This document shows, one piece after another, positions 8,650 to 17,261 of a DNA stretch of 64,000 nt (positions within the stretch are counted from its first letter, which is position 1; the number at the start of each line of letters is the position of its first letter). Source of the DNA: Pseudomonas sp. B21-015 (GTDB taxonomy: Bacteria > Pseudomonadota > Gammaproteobacteria > Pseudomonadales > Pseudomonadaceae); assembly GCF_024749285.1 (NCBI RefSeq), contig NZ_CP087196.1, positions 1,426,001 through 1,490,000 of the forward strand, given 5' to 3'. The notes under the pieces were generated by a model. That model did not search any database. It was not told the DNA's origin and worked only from the letters and a program-made list of their open reading frames with translations. The position numbers and the translations under genes are program-made.

Positions 8650-9692
8650 GCGTGTTCCTCCAGCAAGCGCCAGCGCAGTTTTTCACCGGCGCGCAGCGGG
8701 ATTACGGTCAGCTCGCCAAATGGCAGGCTGGTTGGGGCGGTCCACTCGTCGCGGACCAGGGTGATGCGATCGGTGTTCGCCGGCAGGCCGTAGAAACGCG
8801 GGCCATTGAGGCTGGCGAAGGCTTCGAGCTTGTCCAGCGCATTACGCTGTTCGAAGGCTTCGGCATACATCTCGATCGCGGCATAAGCGGTGTAGCAGCC
8901 GGCACAACCGCACGCCGCTTCTTTGGCGTGCTGGGCATGGGGCGCCGAATCGGTGCCGAGGAAGAACTTGTCGCTGCCACTGGTGGCGGCGTCGAGCAGG
9001 GCTTCCTGGTGGGTATTACGCTTGAGGATCGGCAGGCAATAGAAGTGCGGCCGAATCCCGCCCACCAGCATGTGGTTACGGTTGTACAGCAGGTGGTGCG
9101 CGGTGATGGTCGCGCCGACGTTGGCCGAAGCCGCGTTGACGAACTGCACGGCGTCAGCGGTGGTGATGTGTTCGAACACCACTTTGAGAGTCGGAAAACG
9201 CTCGACTACCCGCCGCATATGCTCATCGATGAAGATTTTTTCGCGATCGAAAACGTCGACATCGCCGCGGGTGACTTCACCGTGAACCAGCAAGGGCATC
9301 CCGACTTCGGCCATGGCCTCGAGTGCAGGGAAAATCTTGTCGATGCTGGTGACGCCAGAATCCGAGTTGGTGGTCGCGCCGGCCGGGTACAGCTTGGCGG
9401 CGTGAATGAAACCGCTGGCCTTGGCCTCACGAATTTCTTCAGGCTGGGTGCGGTCGGTCAGGTACAGAACCATCAACGGTTCGAAGCGGCTGCCGGCCGG
9501 ACGTGCGGCGAGAATCCGCTGGCGATAGCCATCGGCTTCAGCAGCGTTGCGCACCGGAGGTACCAGGTTGGGCATGATGATGGCGCGACCAAAGGTGCGC
9601 GCGACATCCGCGACGGTATTGGTCAACACAGCACCATCGCGAAGATGAATGTGCCAGTCGTCGGGACGCAGCAGGGTCAGGCGGTCGGACAT
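8646..9692 (-). CDS. pyrC: Dihydroorotase (class II, E. coli PyrC type)
   Basis: 348 residues; cyclises N-carbamoyl-aspartate to dihydroorotate in pyrimidine synthesis. The zinc motif HIH is at residues 14-16 ([10 protein letters not shown]), the carboxylated Lys lies in [12 protein letters not shown], and later His/Asp ligands appear in LVHGEV, HITT and GTDSAPH. The [18 protein letters not shown] block is typical of the short monofunctional enzyme. First gene of the pyrC-rnt operon; divergent from motY with about 155 bases between. Confidence 0.96.
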   Translation of the reverse strand: MSDRLTLLRPDDWHIHLRDGAVLTNTVADVARTFGRAIIMPNLVPPVRNAAEADGYRQRILAARPAGSRFEPLMVLYLTDRTQPEEIREAKASGFIHAAKLYPAGATTNSDSGVTSIDKIFPALEAMAEVGMPLLVHGEVTRGDVDVFDREKIFIDEHMRRVVERFPTLKVVFEHITTADAVQFVNAASANVGATITAHHLLYNRNHMLVGGIRPHFYCLPILKRNTHQEALLDAATSGSDKFFLGTDSAPHAQHAKEAACGCAGCYTAYAAIEMYAEAFEQRNALDKLEAFASLNGPRFYGLPANTDRITLVRDEWTAPTSLPFGELTVIPLRAGEKLRWRLLEEHA

Positions 9693-9849
9693 GAGGGGAT
9701 TCCAGGCGGGTCAAACTCAGGGGAATGCTACCGGAAAAGACTCTTCCAGGCACTCGCTATCAAGTTTTACGACAAGCATCCGATACCCAACAGGTATGCC
9801 CTAAACCTGTGTGTCGGTCTTTTCGTTGTAGAAGCCAGTGGAGCCTCCC

Positions 9850-10758
9850 GTGCGCCAGCGTTATTTAGCCTTGCTCAGTGTGTTTGCCAGCCTTCCTGCA
9901 ATGGCGCTCACTTTCCAGACTCGTCTGGAGAGCATTGAGTGGACGGTCGAAGGTGACAAGTTCGAATGCCGTCTGACTCAACCGATCACCGATTTCGGTT
10001 CGGGTGAGTTCGTGCGTCGCGCTGGCGAGCAGGCAACATTTCGTCTTAAGGCCTACAACTCGATGATCGGAGGGGGGTCCGCAACCCTGCTGGCGGCCGC
10101 TGCGCCATGGCAGCCGGGGCGTGGCGACATCAATCTGGGCTCGGTGAGAATCGGCAGTGGCAACGTGCTGTTCAACAGCTCGCAAGCTCAGGCCGGGCGC
10201 CTGATCAGCGGGTTGATGGATGGTCGCAGCCCGGTCGTTCGACACTCCTCGGGCGACGGTCGGGTGTCTGAAGTCCGGCTGCTGCCGGTCAAATTCGGCA
10301 AGGCCTACGGCGACTATCAGGGGTGCGTGGCCAAGTTGCTGCCGCAGAATTTCGAGCAGGTGAAGCAATCCGAGGTCGGGTTTACGGGTGAAGGCGTCGA
10401 TCTCGATGCCAGGGCCAAGGCCCAGTTGCAGGTCATGCTGGAATTCATGAAAGCCGATCCAACGGTCAACCACATTGAGCTTGACGGCCATTCCGACAAC
10501 AGCGGTAACCGCCTGATCAACCGTGAACTGTCACGACGCAGGGCGCTGGCGGTGATGGATTTCTTCAAGGCCAATGGTATTCAGGAATCGCAGATCACAC
10601 TGCGTTTTCACGGTGAGCGCTATCCGCTGGCGCCGAACAACAACGCTGCCAATCGGGCGAAGAACCGCCGGGTTGCCGTACGTCTCGAACGGGTAGCCCC
10701 GACCGAGAAACCGGCGCCTCAAGCCACTGCCACCGCGAGCGGCGCTACAACCTCCTGA
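9850..10758 (+). CDS. motY: MotY-like flagellar stator-associated OmpA-domain protein
   Basis: 302 residues from the GTG at 9850, preceded by GGAGCC; another GTG lies at 9838. A signal peptide (MRQRYLALLSVFASLPAMA) sends it to the periplasm. Residues up to about 180 match the MotY-specific N-terminal domain, and about 190-290 form an OmpA-type peptidoglycan-binding domain (ELDGHSDNSGNRLINRELSRRRA). MotY forms the T-ring that anchors polar flagellar stators. The pyrC-motY-argG neighbourhood is that of P. aeruginosa motY, which supports the name over a generic OmpA call. The C-terminus is a Pro/Ala/Thr-rich tail. Confidence 0.88.
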   Translation: MRQRYLALLSVFASLPAMALTFQTRLESIEWTVEGDKFECRLTQPITDFGSGEFVRRAGEQATFRLKAYNSMIGGGSATLLAAAAPWQPGRGDINLGSVRIGSGNVLFNSSQAQAGRLISGLMDGRSPVVRHSSGDGRVSEVRLLPVKFGKAYGDYQGCVAKLLPQNFEQVKQSEVGFTGEGVDLDARAKAQLQVMLEFMKADPTVNHIELDGHSDNSGNRLINRELSRRRALAVMDFFKANGIQESQITLRFHGERYPLAPNNNAANRAKNRRVAVRLERVAPTEKPAPQATATASGATTS

Positions 10759-10770
10759 ACCGGCTGAAAT

Positions 10771-10833
10771 CGTCGCTCGCTCGACATAATCTGTCGCTTC
10801 GTCGTCATAAGCTGTCGCGCCTCTGTAAATTAT
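10771..10833 (+). promoter_or_regulatory. Three tandem ArgR-like units upstream of argG
   Basis: Three direct repeats with a 21-base period begin at 10771 (CGTCGC), 10792 (TGTCGC) and 10813 (TGTCGC). The third unit matches TGTCGC-N8-AA exactly, and the first two share a CATAA block at the same phase. A two-helical-turn period places all units on one DNA face, as expected for cooperative binding of AraC-type ArgR dimers. The array ends about 55 bases before argG. Confidence 0.6.
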
Positions 10834-10887
10834 CCTGCATGAGCGGTAGACTTGACAGCTTTCCGTAGAACCCCGTGGAGTGATGGC

Positions 10888-12105
10888 ATGGCGGACGTAA
10901 ACAAGGTCGTTCTGGCGTATTCCGGCGGCCTGGACACTTCGGTGATCCTCAAGTGGCTGCAGGATACTTATAACTGTGAAGTAGTGACCTTCACCGCTGA
11001 CCTGGGTCAGGGCGAAGAGGTCGAGCCGGCCCGCGCCAAGGCACAGGCCATGGGCGTAAAAGAAATCTACATCGACGATCTGCGCGAAGAGTTCGTGCGC
11101 GATTTCGTGTTCCCGATGTTTCGCGCCAACACCGTTTACGAAGGTGAGTACCTGCTGGGTACTTCCATCGCTCGTCCGTTGATCGCCAAACGCCTGATCG
11201 AAATCGCCAACGAAACCGGCGCTGACGCCATTTCCCACGGCGCGACCGGCAAGGGCAACGATCAGGTTCGTTTCGAACTGGGCGCCTATGCCTTGAAGCC
11301 GGGCGTGAAAGTGATCGCTCCGTGGCGCGAATGGGACTTGCTGTCCCGTGAAAAGCTGATGGATTACGCCGAGAAGCACGCGATCCCGATCGAGCGTCAC
11401 GGCAAGAAAAAATCCCCGTACTCGATGGATGCCAACCTGCTGCACATCTCCTATGAAGGCGGCGTGCTGGAAGACACCTGGACCGAGCACGAAGAAGACA
11501 TGTGGCGCTGGACCGTCTCTCCGGAGAACGCTCCTGACAAGCCGCAATATCTGGAACTGACCTACCGCAACGGCGACATCGTGGCACTGGACGGCGTCGA
11601 AATGACTCCGGCCACCGTGCTGGCGACCTTGAACCGTATCGGCGGCGAACACGGTATCGGCCGTCTGGACATCGTCGAAAACCGCTACGTCGGCATGAAG
11701 TCCCGTGGCTGCTACGAGACGCCTGGCGGCACCATCATGCTACGCGCTCACCGTGCGATCGAATCGATCACCCTGGACCGCGAAGTGGCTCACCTCAAAG
11801 ACGAGCTGATGCCGAAATACGCCAGCCTGATCTACACCGGTTACTGGTGGAGCCCTGAGCGTCTGATGCTGCAACAGATGATCGACGCTTCCCAGGCTCA
11901 TGTGAACGGCGTTGTGCGCCTGAAACTGTACAAGGGCAATGTGATCGTCACCGGCCGTAAGTCCGACGAGTCGTTGTTCGACGCCAACATCGCGACCTTC
12001 GAGGAAGATGGCGGCGCCTACAACCAGGCCGATGCGGCGGGCTTCATCAAGCTCAACGCCTTGCGCATGCGTATCGCGGCGAACAAGGGCCGGAAGCTGT
12101 TCTGA
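10888..12105 (+). CDS. argG: Argininosuccinate synthase
   Basis: 405 residues from the ATG at 10888 ([14 protein letters not shown]), which follows GTGGAG; the frame extends upstream to 10852 without support. It joins citrulline and aspartate with ATP hydrolysis to AMP, the penultimate arginine step. The PP-loop AYSGGLDTS is at residues 10-18; [15 protein letters not shown] and the [11 protein letters not shown] block bind citrulline/aspartate. The tandem ArgR-like sites upstream suggest arginine repression together with argF. Confidence 0.96.
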   Translation: MADVNKVVLAYSGGLDTSVILKWLQDTYNCEVVTFTADLGQGEEVEPARAKAQAMGVKEIYIDDLREEFVRDFVFPMFRANTVYEGEYLLGTSIARPLIAKRLIEIANETGADAISHGATGKGNDQVRFELGAYALKPGVKVIAPWREWDLLSREKLMDYAEKHAIPIERHGKKKSPYSMDANLLHISYEGGVLEDTWTEHEEDMWRWTVSPENAPDKPQYLELTYRNGDIVALDGVEMTPATVLATLNRIGGEHGIGRLDIVENRYVGMKSRGCYETPGGTIMLRAHRAIESITLDREVAHLKDELMPKYASLIYTGYWWSPERLMLQQMIDASQAHVNGVVRLKLYKGNVIVTGRKSDESLFDANIATFEEDGGAYNQADAAGFIKLNALRMRIAANKGRKLF

Positions 12106-12127
12106 GACCTTTGATGCGGTAATGGAT

Positions 12128-12156
12128 TTGTGGCCTTGTCGATGACAAGGCCACAA
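12128..12156 (+). terminator. Hairpin after argG
   Basis: Stem TTGTGGCCTTGTC / GACAAGGCCACAA with a three-base loop, 20 bases after the argG stop. The T-run is weak (ATTCTG), so it may be a poor intrinsic terminator. Confidence 0.55.
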
Positions 12157-12279
12157 TTCTGAAAAGGGGCTGCTGCATATTACGTTTCGCTTTCTTCTTG
12201 TTTCTTCCAACCGTTCCTTCTGCTTCCTGCCTTTGATCTCACTTCAAGGGCTGTCTTCTGCTGCGCGACAGATCAAACC

Positions 12280-12861
12280 CTAGCCCATAATCGTTACGCC
12301 ATGTGAGCTCAAATTGTAAGAAATACAGAACGCTGCGCTGTTGCGTTTCTTTATTTGTTTCCAATGTTTGAGCGTGTTTTCCTTCAGTAATATCTCCGAA
12401 TCGGCGCACGTGAGAAATACGATCACTTGTGCGGGATTATCCGGAGGGTGCTGGATACTCTCCATCAAGGCGCTGAACGCCATTTTTTTGTTGATCCACC
12501 GTGCGTCAATGATGTGCAGATCCTTTAGGGGGGTAGGCAGCTGCACATGGTGTTGGGTCGAGCTTTCAGGCTGTCCCCTGGAAGTGCTGCTTCCCGAGTG
12601 ATCAGCGTTATCCATGACTTTTATAAAATGCTTTTCCTTCTCGAAATCGGAGGGCGCGTAAAGCGATCGATAATTGAAGTTGAGTGTGGCGAAGAAAAGA
12701 AAAAGCAAATAAAAGGGAAAGCTGATCAAAAACCAGACATAGAGTTCTCTCTCCTTATTGTCGAGGAAGGGAAGGGATACAGCGGCTGATGTTTCGGACA
12801 GTGCTGCAAATATCGCAATGATTGTCATAGGGGTGGTGATTCTTTTTTTGAGTTTTATCAT
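12280..12861 (-). CDS. Hypothetical membrane protein of low-GC island
   Basis: 193 residues. Two hydrophobic segments, at about 12-32 (MTIIAIFAALSETSAAVSL) and 42-62 (VWFLISFPFYLLFLFFATL), are followed by a charged, Ser/Gln-rich linker and a soluble C-terminal domain of about 85 residues (HIIDARWINKK ... QVIVFLTCAD). The layout suggests an inner-membrane hairpin with a cytoplasmic domain. I do not recognise the family. Base composition is clearly more AT-rich than in its neighbours, and Lys/Phe/Ile are over-represented, which hints at horizontal acquisition. The ribosome-binding site is weak. It lies alone between argG and a G/T-skewed stretch. Confidence 0.6.
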   Translation of the reverse strand: MIKLKKRITTPMTIIAIFAALSETSAAVSLPFLDNKERELYVWFLISFPFYLLFLFFATLNFNYRSLYAPSDFEKEKHFIKVMDNADHSGSSTSRGQPESSTQHHVQLPTPLKDLHIIDARWINKKMAFSALMESIQHPPDNPAQVIVFLTCADSEILLKENTLKHWKQIKKRNSAAFCISYNLSSHGVTIMG

Positions 12862-13410
12862 GTTTTCTGCTCATGAGGTATTATCTTTTCTCTGTTGACT
12901 TATGGGGGTGTTTCAGTGGTGATGACGAGTTTGTGAGTGTGTTTTTGTTGTGTTGAGTTCCTTTTTTGTGGGGTTGAAGTTGTTATAGTAGCTGTATTGT
13001 TTCTGGTTTGGGTATAGCTGTTTATTTGTTTTAAGGTGATGTTGTTTTGTTTTGCTGTTGAAGTGTTGCTGTGTGTGAACTTTTCTTGAGTTATGGGAGG
13101 CTGGGAAATGCCCGTTGCTTTTAAGGGTAGCTCATTATCCAAAGTGTGTCGGATTACCAGCATTGAACCCTGTTCTTTTGTTTTTTTTGTTGTGAATTGA
13201 TACAAAGAAACTGTCGTGGCGTTGAGCAAGTGTTCGGCCAATAAAGTCTCTGGCTCATCGCGTGCAATGATTTCTTGTAGGAATAATCCGCGTTGTTTGT
13301 AGGTGATGTCTCTCGGTGCGAGTGGCTAGGGGGGGCGGCATGCCATGGGTGAAACGACTAGGCTATGGTGCGGGCTCTAAAAATTCGAACAGCGAAAATT
13401 GGACTTGCCC
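12862..13410. other. Low-GC, G/T-skewed gene-free stretch
   Basis: About 550 bases with no gene I can support. Between about 12898 and 13110 the plus strand is nearly all G and T. A 113-codon minus-strand frame (12900-13241) exists but encodes a Thr/Asn/Gln/Lys-rich low-complexity string, probably a by-product of the skew. The right part carries two TTGTAGG direct repeats (13275, 13297) upstream of the response regulator. Confidence 0.6.
13275..13303 (+). promoter_or_regulatory. Possible response-regulator binding repeats
   Basis: TTGTAGG occurs at 13275-13281 and 13297-13303, 22 bases apart (two helical turns), about 110 bases before the response-regulator start. The first copy continues as TAGGAATAATCC, which resembles RcsB-type sites. 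Function is a guess. Confidence 0.3.
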
Positions 13411-14037
13411 ATGAATAAAGTGCTGATCGTGGATGATCACCCCGTCATTCGTCTTGCGGTACGTATGCTAATGGAGCGTCATGGCTACGAAGTCATTGCA
13501 GAAACAGACAATGGCGTGGATGCATTGCAACTTGCCCGTGAACTTATGCCGGACATTGTCATTCTGGATATCGGAATGCCAAAACTGGATGGACTGGAAG
13601 TTATCGCGCGCCTGACATCGGCGGCGATGCCTCTTAAAGTATTGATATTGACGTCTCAGGCGCCAGGGCATTTTTCCATGCGTTGCATGCAATCCGGTGC
13701 CGCCGGATATGTCTGCAAACAACAGGATCTCACTGAATTGCTCAGTGCGATAAAAGCGGTACTGTCAGGTTACAGCTACTTCCCTAATCAAGCGCTGCAT
13801 ACTGTGCGTTCGAGTCTTGGGAATGCCAGTGAAGCCGATATGGTGGATCGCCTGTCTGGGCGGGAAATGATGGTTCTGCAACAATTGGCGCGAGGAAAGA
13901 CAAACAAGGAAATCGCCGATGGAATGTTCCTCAGCAATAAAACGGTTAGTACTTACAAGACCCGTCTGTTGTTAAAACTCAATGCTCGCTCACTGGTCGA
14001 TCTCATTGAGCTGGCTCAACGCAATGGTCTGGTATGA
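13411..14037 (+). CDS. Orphan response regulator, BvgA/GacA (NarL/LuxR) type
   Basis: 208 residues from the ATG at 13411 (MNKVLIVDDHP); a TTG four codons upstream is less likely. The receiver domain (1-120) has Asp8, Asp9 and the phospho-acceptor Asp53 (ILDIGMP), with the conserved Thr and Lys in LILTSQ and YVCKQQ. The C-terminal LuxR-type helix-turn-helix (LSGREMMVLQQLARGKTNKE...) is complete. Overall similarity is to the BvgA/EvgA group. No histidine kinase gene is near, so the partner is unknown. It sits next to a low-GC island in a region that differs between pseudomonads, and ends in a terminator. Confidence 0.85.
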   Translation: MNKVLIVDDHPVIRLAVRMLMERHGYEVIAETDNGVDALQLARELMPDIVILDIGMPKLDGLEVIARLTSAAMPLKVLILTSQAPGHFSMRCMQSGAAGYVCKQQDLTELLSAIKAVLSGYSYFPNQALHTVRSSLGNASEADMVDRLSGREMMVLQQLARGKTNKEIADGMFLSNKTVSTYKTRLLLKLNARSLVDLIELAQRNGLV

Positions 14038-14096
14038 GTGTGCCAGGGTTTGACGAGGCATGATGAACGGGCGTTTATCGGGGATCGGCACTTAGT

Positions 14097-14123
14097 AAAA
14101 AGCCTCCGTTTCGGGAGGCTTTT
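14097..14123. terminator. Bidirectional terminator
   Basis: Stem AAAAGCCTCC / GGAGGCTTTT with a short loop between the convergent response regulator and the 59-residue minus-strand gene; A- and T-runs on both sides. Confidence 0.85.
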
Positions 14124-14128
14124 AGGTG

Positions 14129-14308
14129 TCATAGGTCAAAATCGTAATCGGCCAATTGCTTTTGCAGTCGGCGCTCCTCCAGCAGATTGTCGATGGTGCG
14201 GCGTTTGCTCAGGTTGGTCTTTGCCACTTCCACCACCGGTTCCGCGTCATCGGCCTCAACGGGGGTGAAGTCGTCTTCTACGTCCAATTGCTCTTTGCCA
14301 GTGCTCAT
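14129..14308 (-). CDS. Small PA3496-type protein
   Basis: 59 residues, beginning MSTGKEQLDVEDDF and ending QLADYDFDL. The ATG at 14308 follows GGAGTTAACC, a good ribosome-binding site. The first half is very acidic; the second (SKRRTIDNLLEERRLQKQL) is a basic amphipathic helix. It matches my memory of the small conserved pseudomonad family found beside nth (PA3496, sometimes labelled a putative envelope integrity protein). Function is not established. There is no signal peptide or membrane segment. Confidence 0.75.
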   Translation of the reverse strand: MSTGKEQLDVEDDFTPVEADDAEPVVEVAKTNLSKRRTIDNLLEERRLQKQLADYDFDL

Positions 14309-14415
14309 AAGGTTAACTCCAGGCTAAGACTGCCTTTGGCGCTCCTTATATCGACAATCTCTCGGCGGGTAAAAAAGATTTTTTCAATCGGTTAATCAAA
14401 AAAACTAATAGCGCC

Positions 14416-15054
14416 TCAATCGTCGGAGGTCTTTTGCTTGTATTCGCATAGATCTTCGATCCGGCAGCTGCCACAGCGAGGCTTGCGGGCCAGGCAAACG
14501 TAGCGTCCATGGAGAATCAGCCAATGATGGGAGTCGAGAAGGTATTCTTTCGGCACGAACTTCATCAGTTTCTTCTCCACCTCGACCACATTCTTGCCTG
14601 GAGCAATGCCGGTACGGTTGCTGACCCGGAAAATGTGGGTGTCCACCGCCATGGTCAGCTGACGAAATGCGGTATTGAGCACCACGTTGGCGGTCTTGCG
14701 GCCGACGCCGGGCAGGGCTTCCAGCTCCTCGCGGGTCTGCGGTACTTCACCTCCATGCCGTTCCACCAGCAAGCGACAGGTTTCGATCACGTTTTTCGCT
14801 TTGCTGTTGAACAGGCCGATGGTCTTGATGTACTCCGACAGCCCTTCGACCCCCAAGGCATGAATCGCCGCCGGCGTATTGGCCACCGGAAACAGTTTGG
14901 CGGTGGCCTTGTTGACGCCGACATCGGTCGATTGCGCCGAGAGAATCACGGCGATCAGCAGTTCGAACGGCGAGGAATAGGCCAGTTCGGTCTTCGGCTC
15001 CGGGTTGTCCTCGTGAAACCTGCGGAAAATTTCAAGACGTTTTGCGGCATTCAT
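14416..15054 (-). CDS. nth: Endonuclease III
   Basis: 212 residues from the ATG at 15054, whose ATGA overlaps the stop of rnfE; a longer frame upstream runs inside rnfE. It is a DNA glycosylase/AP lyase that removes oxidised pyrimidines. The helix-hairpin-helix LPGVGRKTANVV contains the catalytic Lys, Asp of AVDTHIFRV is present, and the C-terminal [4Fe-4S] loop has the C-x6-C-x2-C-x5-C spacing (CLARKPRCGSCRIEDLC). It is the last gene of the rnf-like operon, as in many gammaproteobacteria. Confidence 0.95.
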   Translation of the reverse strand: MNAAKRLEIFRRFHEDNPEPKTELAYSSPFELLIAVILSAQSTDVGVNKATAKLFPVANTPAAIHALGVEGLSEYIKTIGLFNSKAKNVIETCRLLVERHGGEVPQTREELEALPGVGRKTANVVLNTAFRQLTMAVDTHIFRVSNRTGIAPGKNVVEVEKKLMKFVPKEYLLDSHHWLILHGRYVCLARKPRCGSCRIEDLCEYKQKTSDD

Positions 15055-15668
15055 GGGCGATGCGTTTCCTCGAAAGCGGTCAAGTGTGAGGGCGTCGGAC
15101 GGGTCCAGGCCTGACGTGCGGCGAACAGCAGTCCGAGCAGAATAAACCCACCGGGGGCCAGTGTGGCCAAGCGCAGACCGCCGTCGGCGGTGAGCACCCA
15201 ACCATGCCAGTCCGGTTGCGCAGCACCGGCCAGCCAAGACAGGTGGCTACCGATTGTCCCTTTGCCGATGAGCTCGCGCAGCAGGCTCAGGCCAGCCATC
15301 AAGGCGCCGAACAGGCCACACAGGCGCAGGCGATCGCGCCATGTGTTCTGGAAAAAACCATTGTGTTCCAGTACGACGCATTGCAAGGCGATCAATCCTG
15401 CATACAACCCCAGGTGCTGGTGCCATTGAAGTGACCAGGCTTGGGTGGCGAGTTCCGCGCAACTGGTCAGCGTGGCAGCCAGCAGGAGGCAGGCCAGCAA
15501 GTGTGTTGCCGGAATCAGTCGCGAGCGCAGGGCGCCCATGCTCACACCATAAATACTGAGCACCACGATAAACATCAGCCACAGGCCCAGGGCCGTTACC
15601 AATGAATCAGTGACGCCGATCAACGGCGTTAGCATCAGAGAGTTCTGCAGGGGCGATGACTTATTCAT
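15051..15668 (-). CDS. rsxE: RnfE/RsxE-like membrane subunit, one cluster cysteine lost
   Basis: 205 residues (ATG at 15668; 15674 also possible), with about six hydrophobic segments, of the NqrD/RnfE family. In E. coli RsxE the first half-channel contains GLCPLLAVT with a cysteine that ligates the intramembrane [2Fe-2S] cluster; here the equivalent stretch is MLTPLIGVT, so Cys is Thr. The second ligand (VTNCIVVG in E. coli) is kept as ALQCVVLE, though the surrounding TNC and GRAE residues differ. RELIGKGTIG and PGGFILLGLL are conserved C-terminal blocks. It overlaps rnfG upstream and nth downstream. It is clearly homologous but has probably lost the canonical electron path. Confidence 0.82.
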   Translation of the reverse strand: MNKSSPLQNSLMLTPLIGVTDSLVTALGLWLMFIVVLSIYGVSMGALRSRLIPATHLLACLLLAATLTSCAELATQAWSLQWHQHLGLYAGLIALQCVVLEHNGFFQNTWRDRLRLCGLFGALMAGLSLLRELIGKGTIGSHLSWLAGAAQPDWHGWVLTADGGLRLATLAPGGFILLGLLFAARQAWTRPTPSHLTAFEETHRP

Positions 15669-16272
15669 GGGCACTGCTCCCGATCAGCGATAGCCGGTGT
15701 TCATCGAAGTAGCGCAACGCGTCATGGGTGGCATTGATCACCGCTCTTGAGGTGATGGTTGCGCCTGCGATCTGATCGAATTGCCCTTGGTCCTTTTTCA
15801 AGGCCCAACCATTGTCGCCGGGTTCGGTTAGAGACTTGCCGGTAAATACCTGGAGCCAGGCATTGGGCCACTCGGCAAGCTTGCCACCCAGCCCCGGGGT
15901 TTCCGATTGCTTGAGGGTTTTGACTCCCACTAACTTGCCATTGATGTCGATAGCGATCAGCAAGTCGATGGAGCCGGCGTAGCCCAGTGTCTGGCTTCGC
16001 AGCAATACGGCACTCGGTTGGCCGGCCGTGGACGCCAGGTACCCGCCCAGCAGCGTGCTGTTGGCCAAGCGCGTGTTTTCGAGGCTGAGGGGCTGTTCCA
16101 GAGGCTGATTGTCATAGCTGCCGGGCGCTAGAAGATCCAGCAACTGATGGCTGTCGATCAGGCGTTGTTCGGCGGCAATACGCGCGGCGCTGGTGTGCTG
16201 CACGAAGTAAGTCGCGCCCATCCCCAGGCCTGCCAGCAATACCAGGCTCACAACGCTCGTCGCTCGGTTCAT
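15661..16272 (-). CDS. rsxG: RnfG/RsxG-like flavoprotein subunit
   Basis: 203 residues starting at the ATG at 16272, whose ATGA overlaps the rnfD stop. The reading frame is open much further upstream, but that part is the out-of-frame rnfD region. One N-terminal transmembrane helix (VVSLVLLAGLGMGATYF) anchors a periplasmic FMN-binding domain. The covalent-FMN motif is kept as AGATITSRAV (family S/T-G-A-T-x-T), so flavinylation of the Thr is expected. KTLKQSETPGLGGKL is the typical preceding block. Confidence 0.88.
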   Translation of the reverse strand: MNRATSVVSLVLLAGLGMGATYFVQHTSAARIAAEQRLIDSHQLLDLLAPGSYDNQPLEQPLSLENTRLANSTLLGGYLASTAGQPSAVLLRSQTLGYAGSIDLLIAIDINGKLVGVKTLKQSETPGLGGKLAEWPNAWLQVFTGKSLTEPGDNGWALKKDQGQFDQIAGATITSRAVINATHDALRYFDEHRLSLIGSSAHE

Positions 16273-17261
16273 GGGGTAATCTGCTCCTGCCGGGACGCGG
16301 CAAACCGCTCCAGCGCCGGTACACAGAGGTTCATCAGCAAGACCGCAAACGCCACCCCGTCCGGATAACCGCCCCACGTCCGAATCAGGTAAGTCAGCAA
16401 TCCCACGCCTACGCCGAAGAGCAATCGGGCAGTGGGGCTTTTCGCACCGGATACCGGCTCCGTCACGATGAAGAAGGCACCCAGCATGCTCGCGCCGGTG
16501 AGTAGATGAAACAGTGGCGAGCCATGAGAGTCGGAGCCTGTACCGTTCCAGCACAACAGGCTGATGATGAACAGGCTGGCGAGCATGCCGACCGGCGCAT
16601 GCCAACTGAACACCCGCCGTTGCAGTAGAAACGCACCGCCCGCCAGAAAGGCCAGGTTGACCCATTCCACGCCTCGGCCGCCGAAATGGCCGAATGCCGG
16701 GTTGCCAGCGAAGAGTTCGTCCATGGTCAGGCTTTTGTTGATCCGCAGGCTGTCCAGCGCTGTAGCCTGGGCCCATGCATCTGGCGTCTGGCCGAGGCTG
16801 AAACCGAACACCTGTTGCAGACCACCAAGCAAGTCCATGCCATGGGGCGACGGCCAATGGGTCATTTGCTGGGGAAACGTCACCAGGACCAGCGCGAAAC
16901 CAAGCATTGCCGGATTGAACGGATTTCTGCCGACGCCACCGTACAGTTGCTTGCCGAAAAAAAGTCCGAATGCCGCAGCGCTGATCGTCAGCCACCAGGG
17001 GCAATAAGGCGGCAAGGCCAGTGCCAGCAGCGTTGCACTGACGAGGGCGCTGCCATCGCTCAGCGTCGGTTTTACAGGTTGCTTGCGCAGCTGCAACACC
17101 GCCGCTTCAACGGCCAGTGCGGTGGCCGCCGCCAGAATCAGATTGATCAACACCCCCCAGCCGTACAGCCAAAACAACATCAGCATCCCCGGCACGATGG
17201 CCAGCAATACCAGCTTCATGGCTTGCTGAAGGCGTTCGTCCACCGATTCAGGGCGTGGCAT
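16269..17261 (-). CDS. rsxD: RnfD/RsxD-like membrane flavoprotein subunit
   Basis: About 330 residues (ATG at 17261; 17267 also possible), with nine or more hydrophobic segments; NqrB/RnfD family. The family's covalent FMN threonine lies in a QATPLD-type motif (E. coli RsxD), here [11 protein letters not shown], so it is retained. [20 protein letters not shown] and [10 protein letters not shown] are characteristic conserved blocks. The start overlaps the 3' end of rnfB by roughly a dozen bases, so there is no room for an rnfC gene between rnfB and rnfD, where other gammaproteobacteria have it. Confidence 0.9.
   Translation of the reverse strand: MPRPESVDERLQQAMKLVLLAIVPGMLMLFWLYGWGVLINLILAAATALAVEAAVLQLRKQPVKPTLSDGSALVSATLLALALPPYCPWWLTISAAAFGLFFGKQLYGGVGRNPFNPAMLGFALVLVTFPQQMTHWPSPHGMDLLGGLQQVFGFSLGQTPDAWAQATALDSLRINKSLTMDELFAGNPAFGHFGGRGVEWVNLAFLAGGAFLLQRRVFSWHAPVGMLASLFIISLLCWNGTGSDSHGSPLFHLLTGASMLGAFFIVTEPVSGAKSPTARLLFGVGVGLLTYLIRTWGGYPDGVAFAVLLMNLCVPALERFAASRQEQITP

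Noticed and set aside
8583..9938. 451-codon plus-strand open frame
   Set aside because: Antisense shadow of pyrC, whose metal motifs are all intact.
12900..13241. 113-codon minus-strand open frame
   Set aside because: Encodes a Thr/Asn/Gln/Lys-rich low-complexity string that simply mirrors the G/T skew of the opposite strand; no ribosome-binding site or family likeness.
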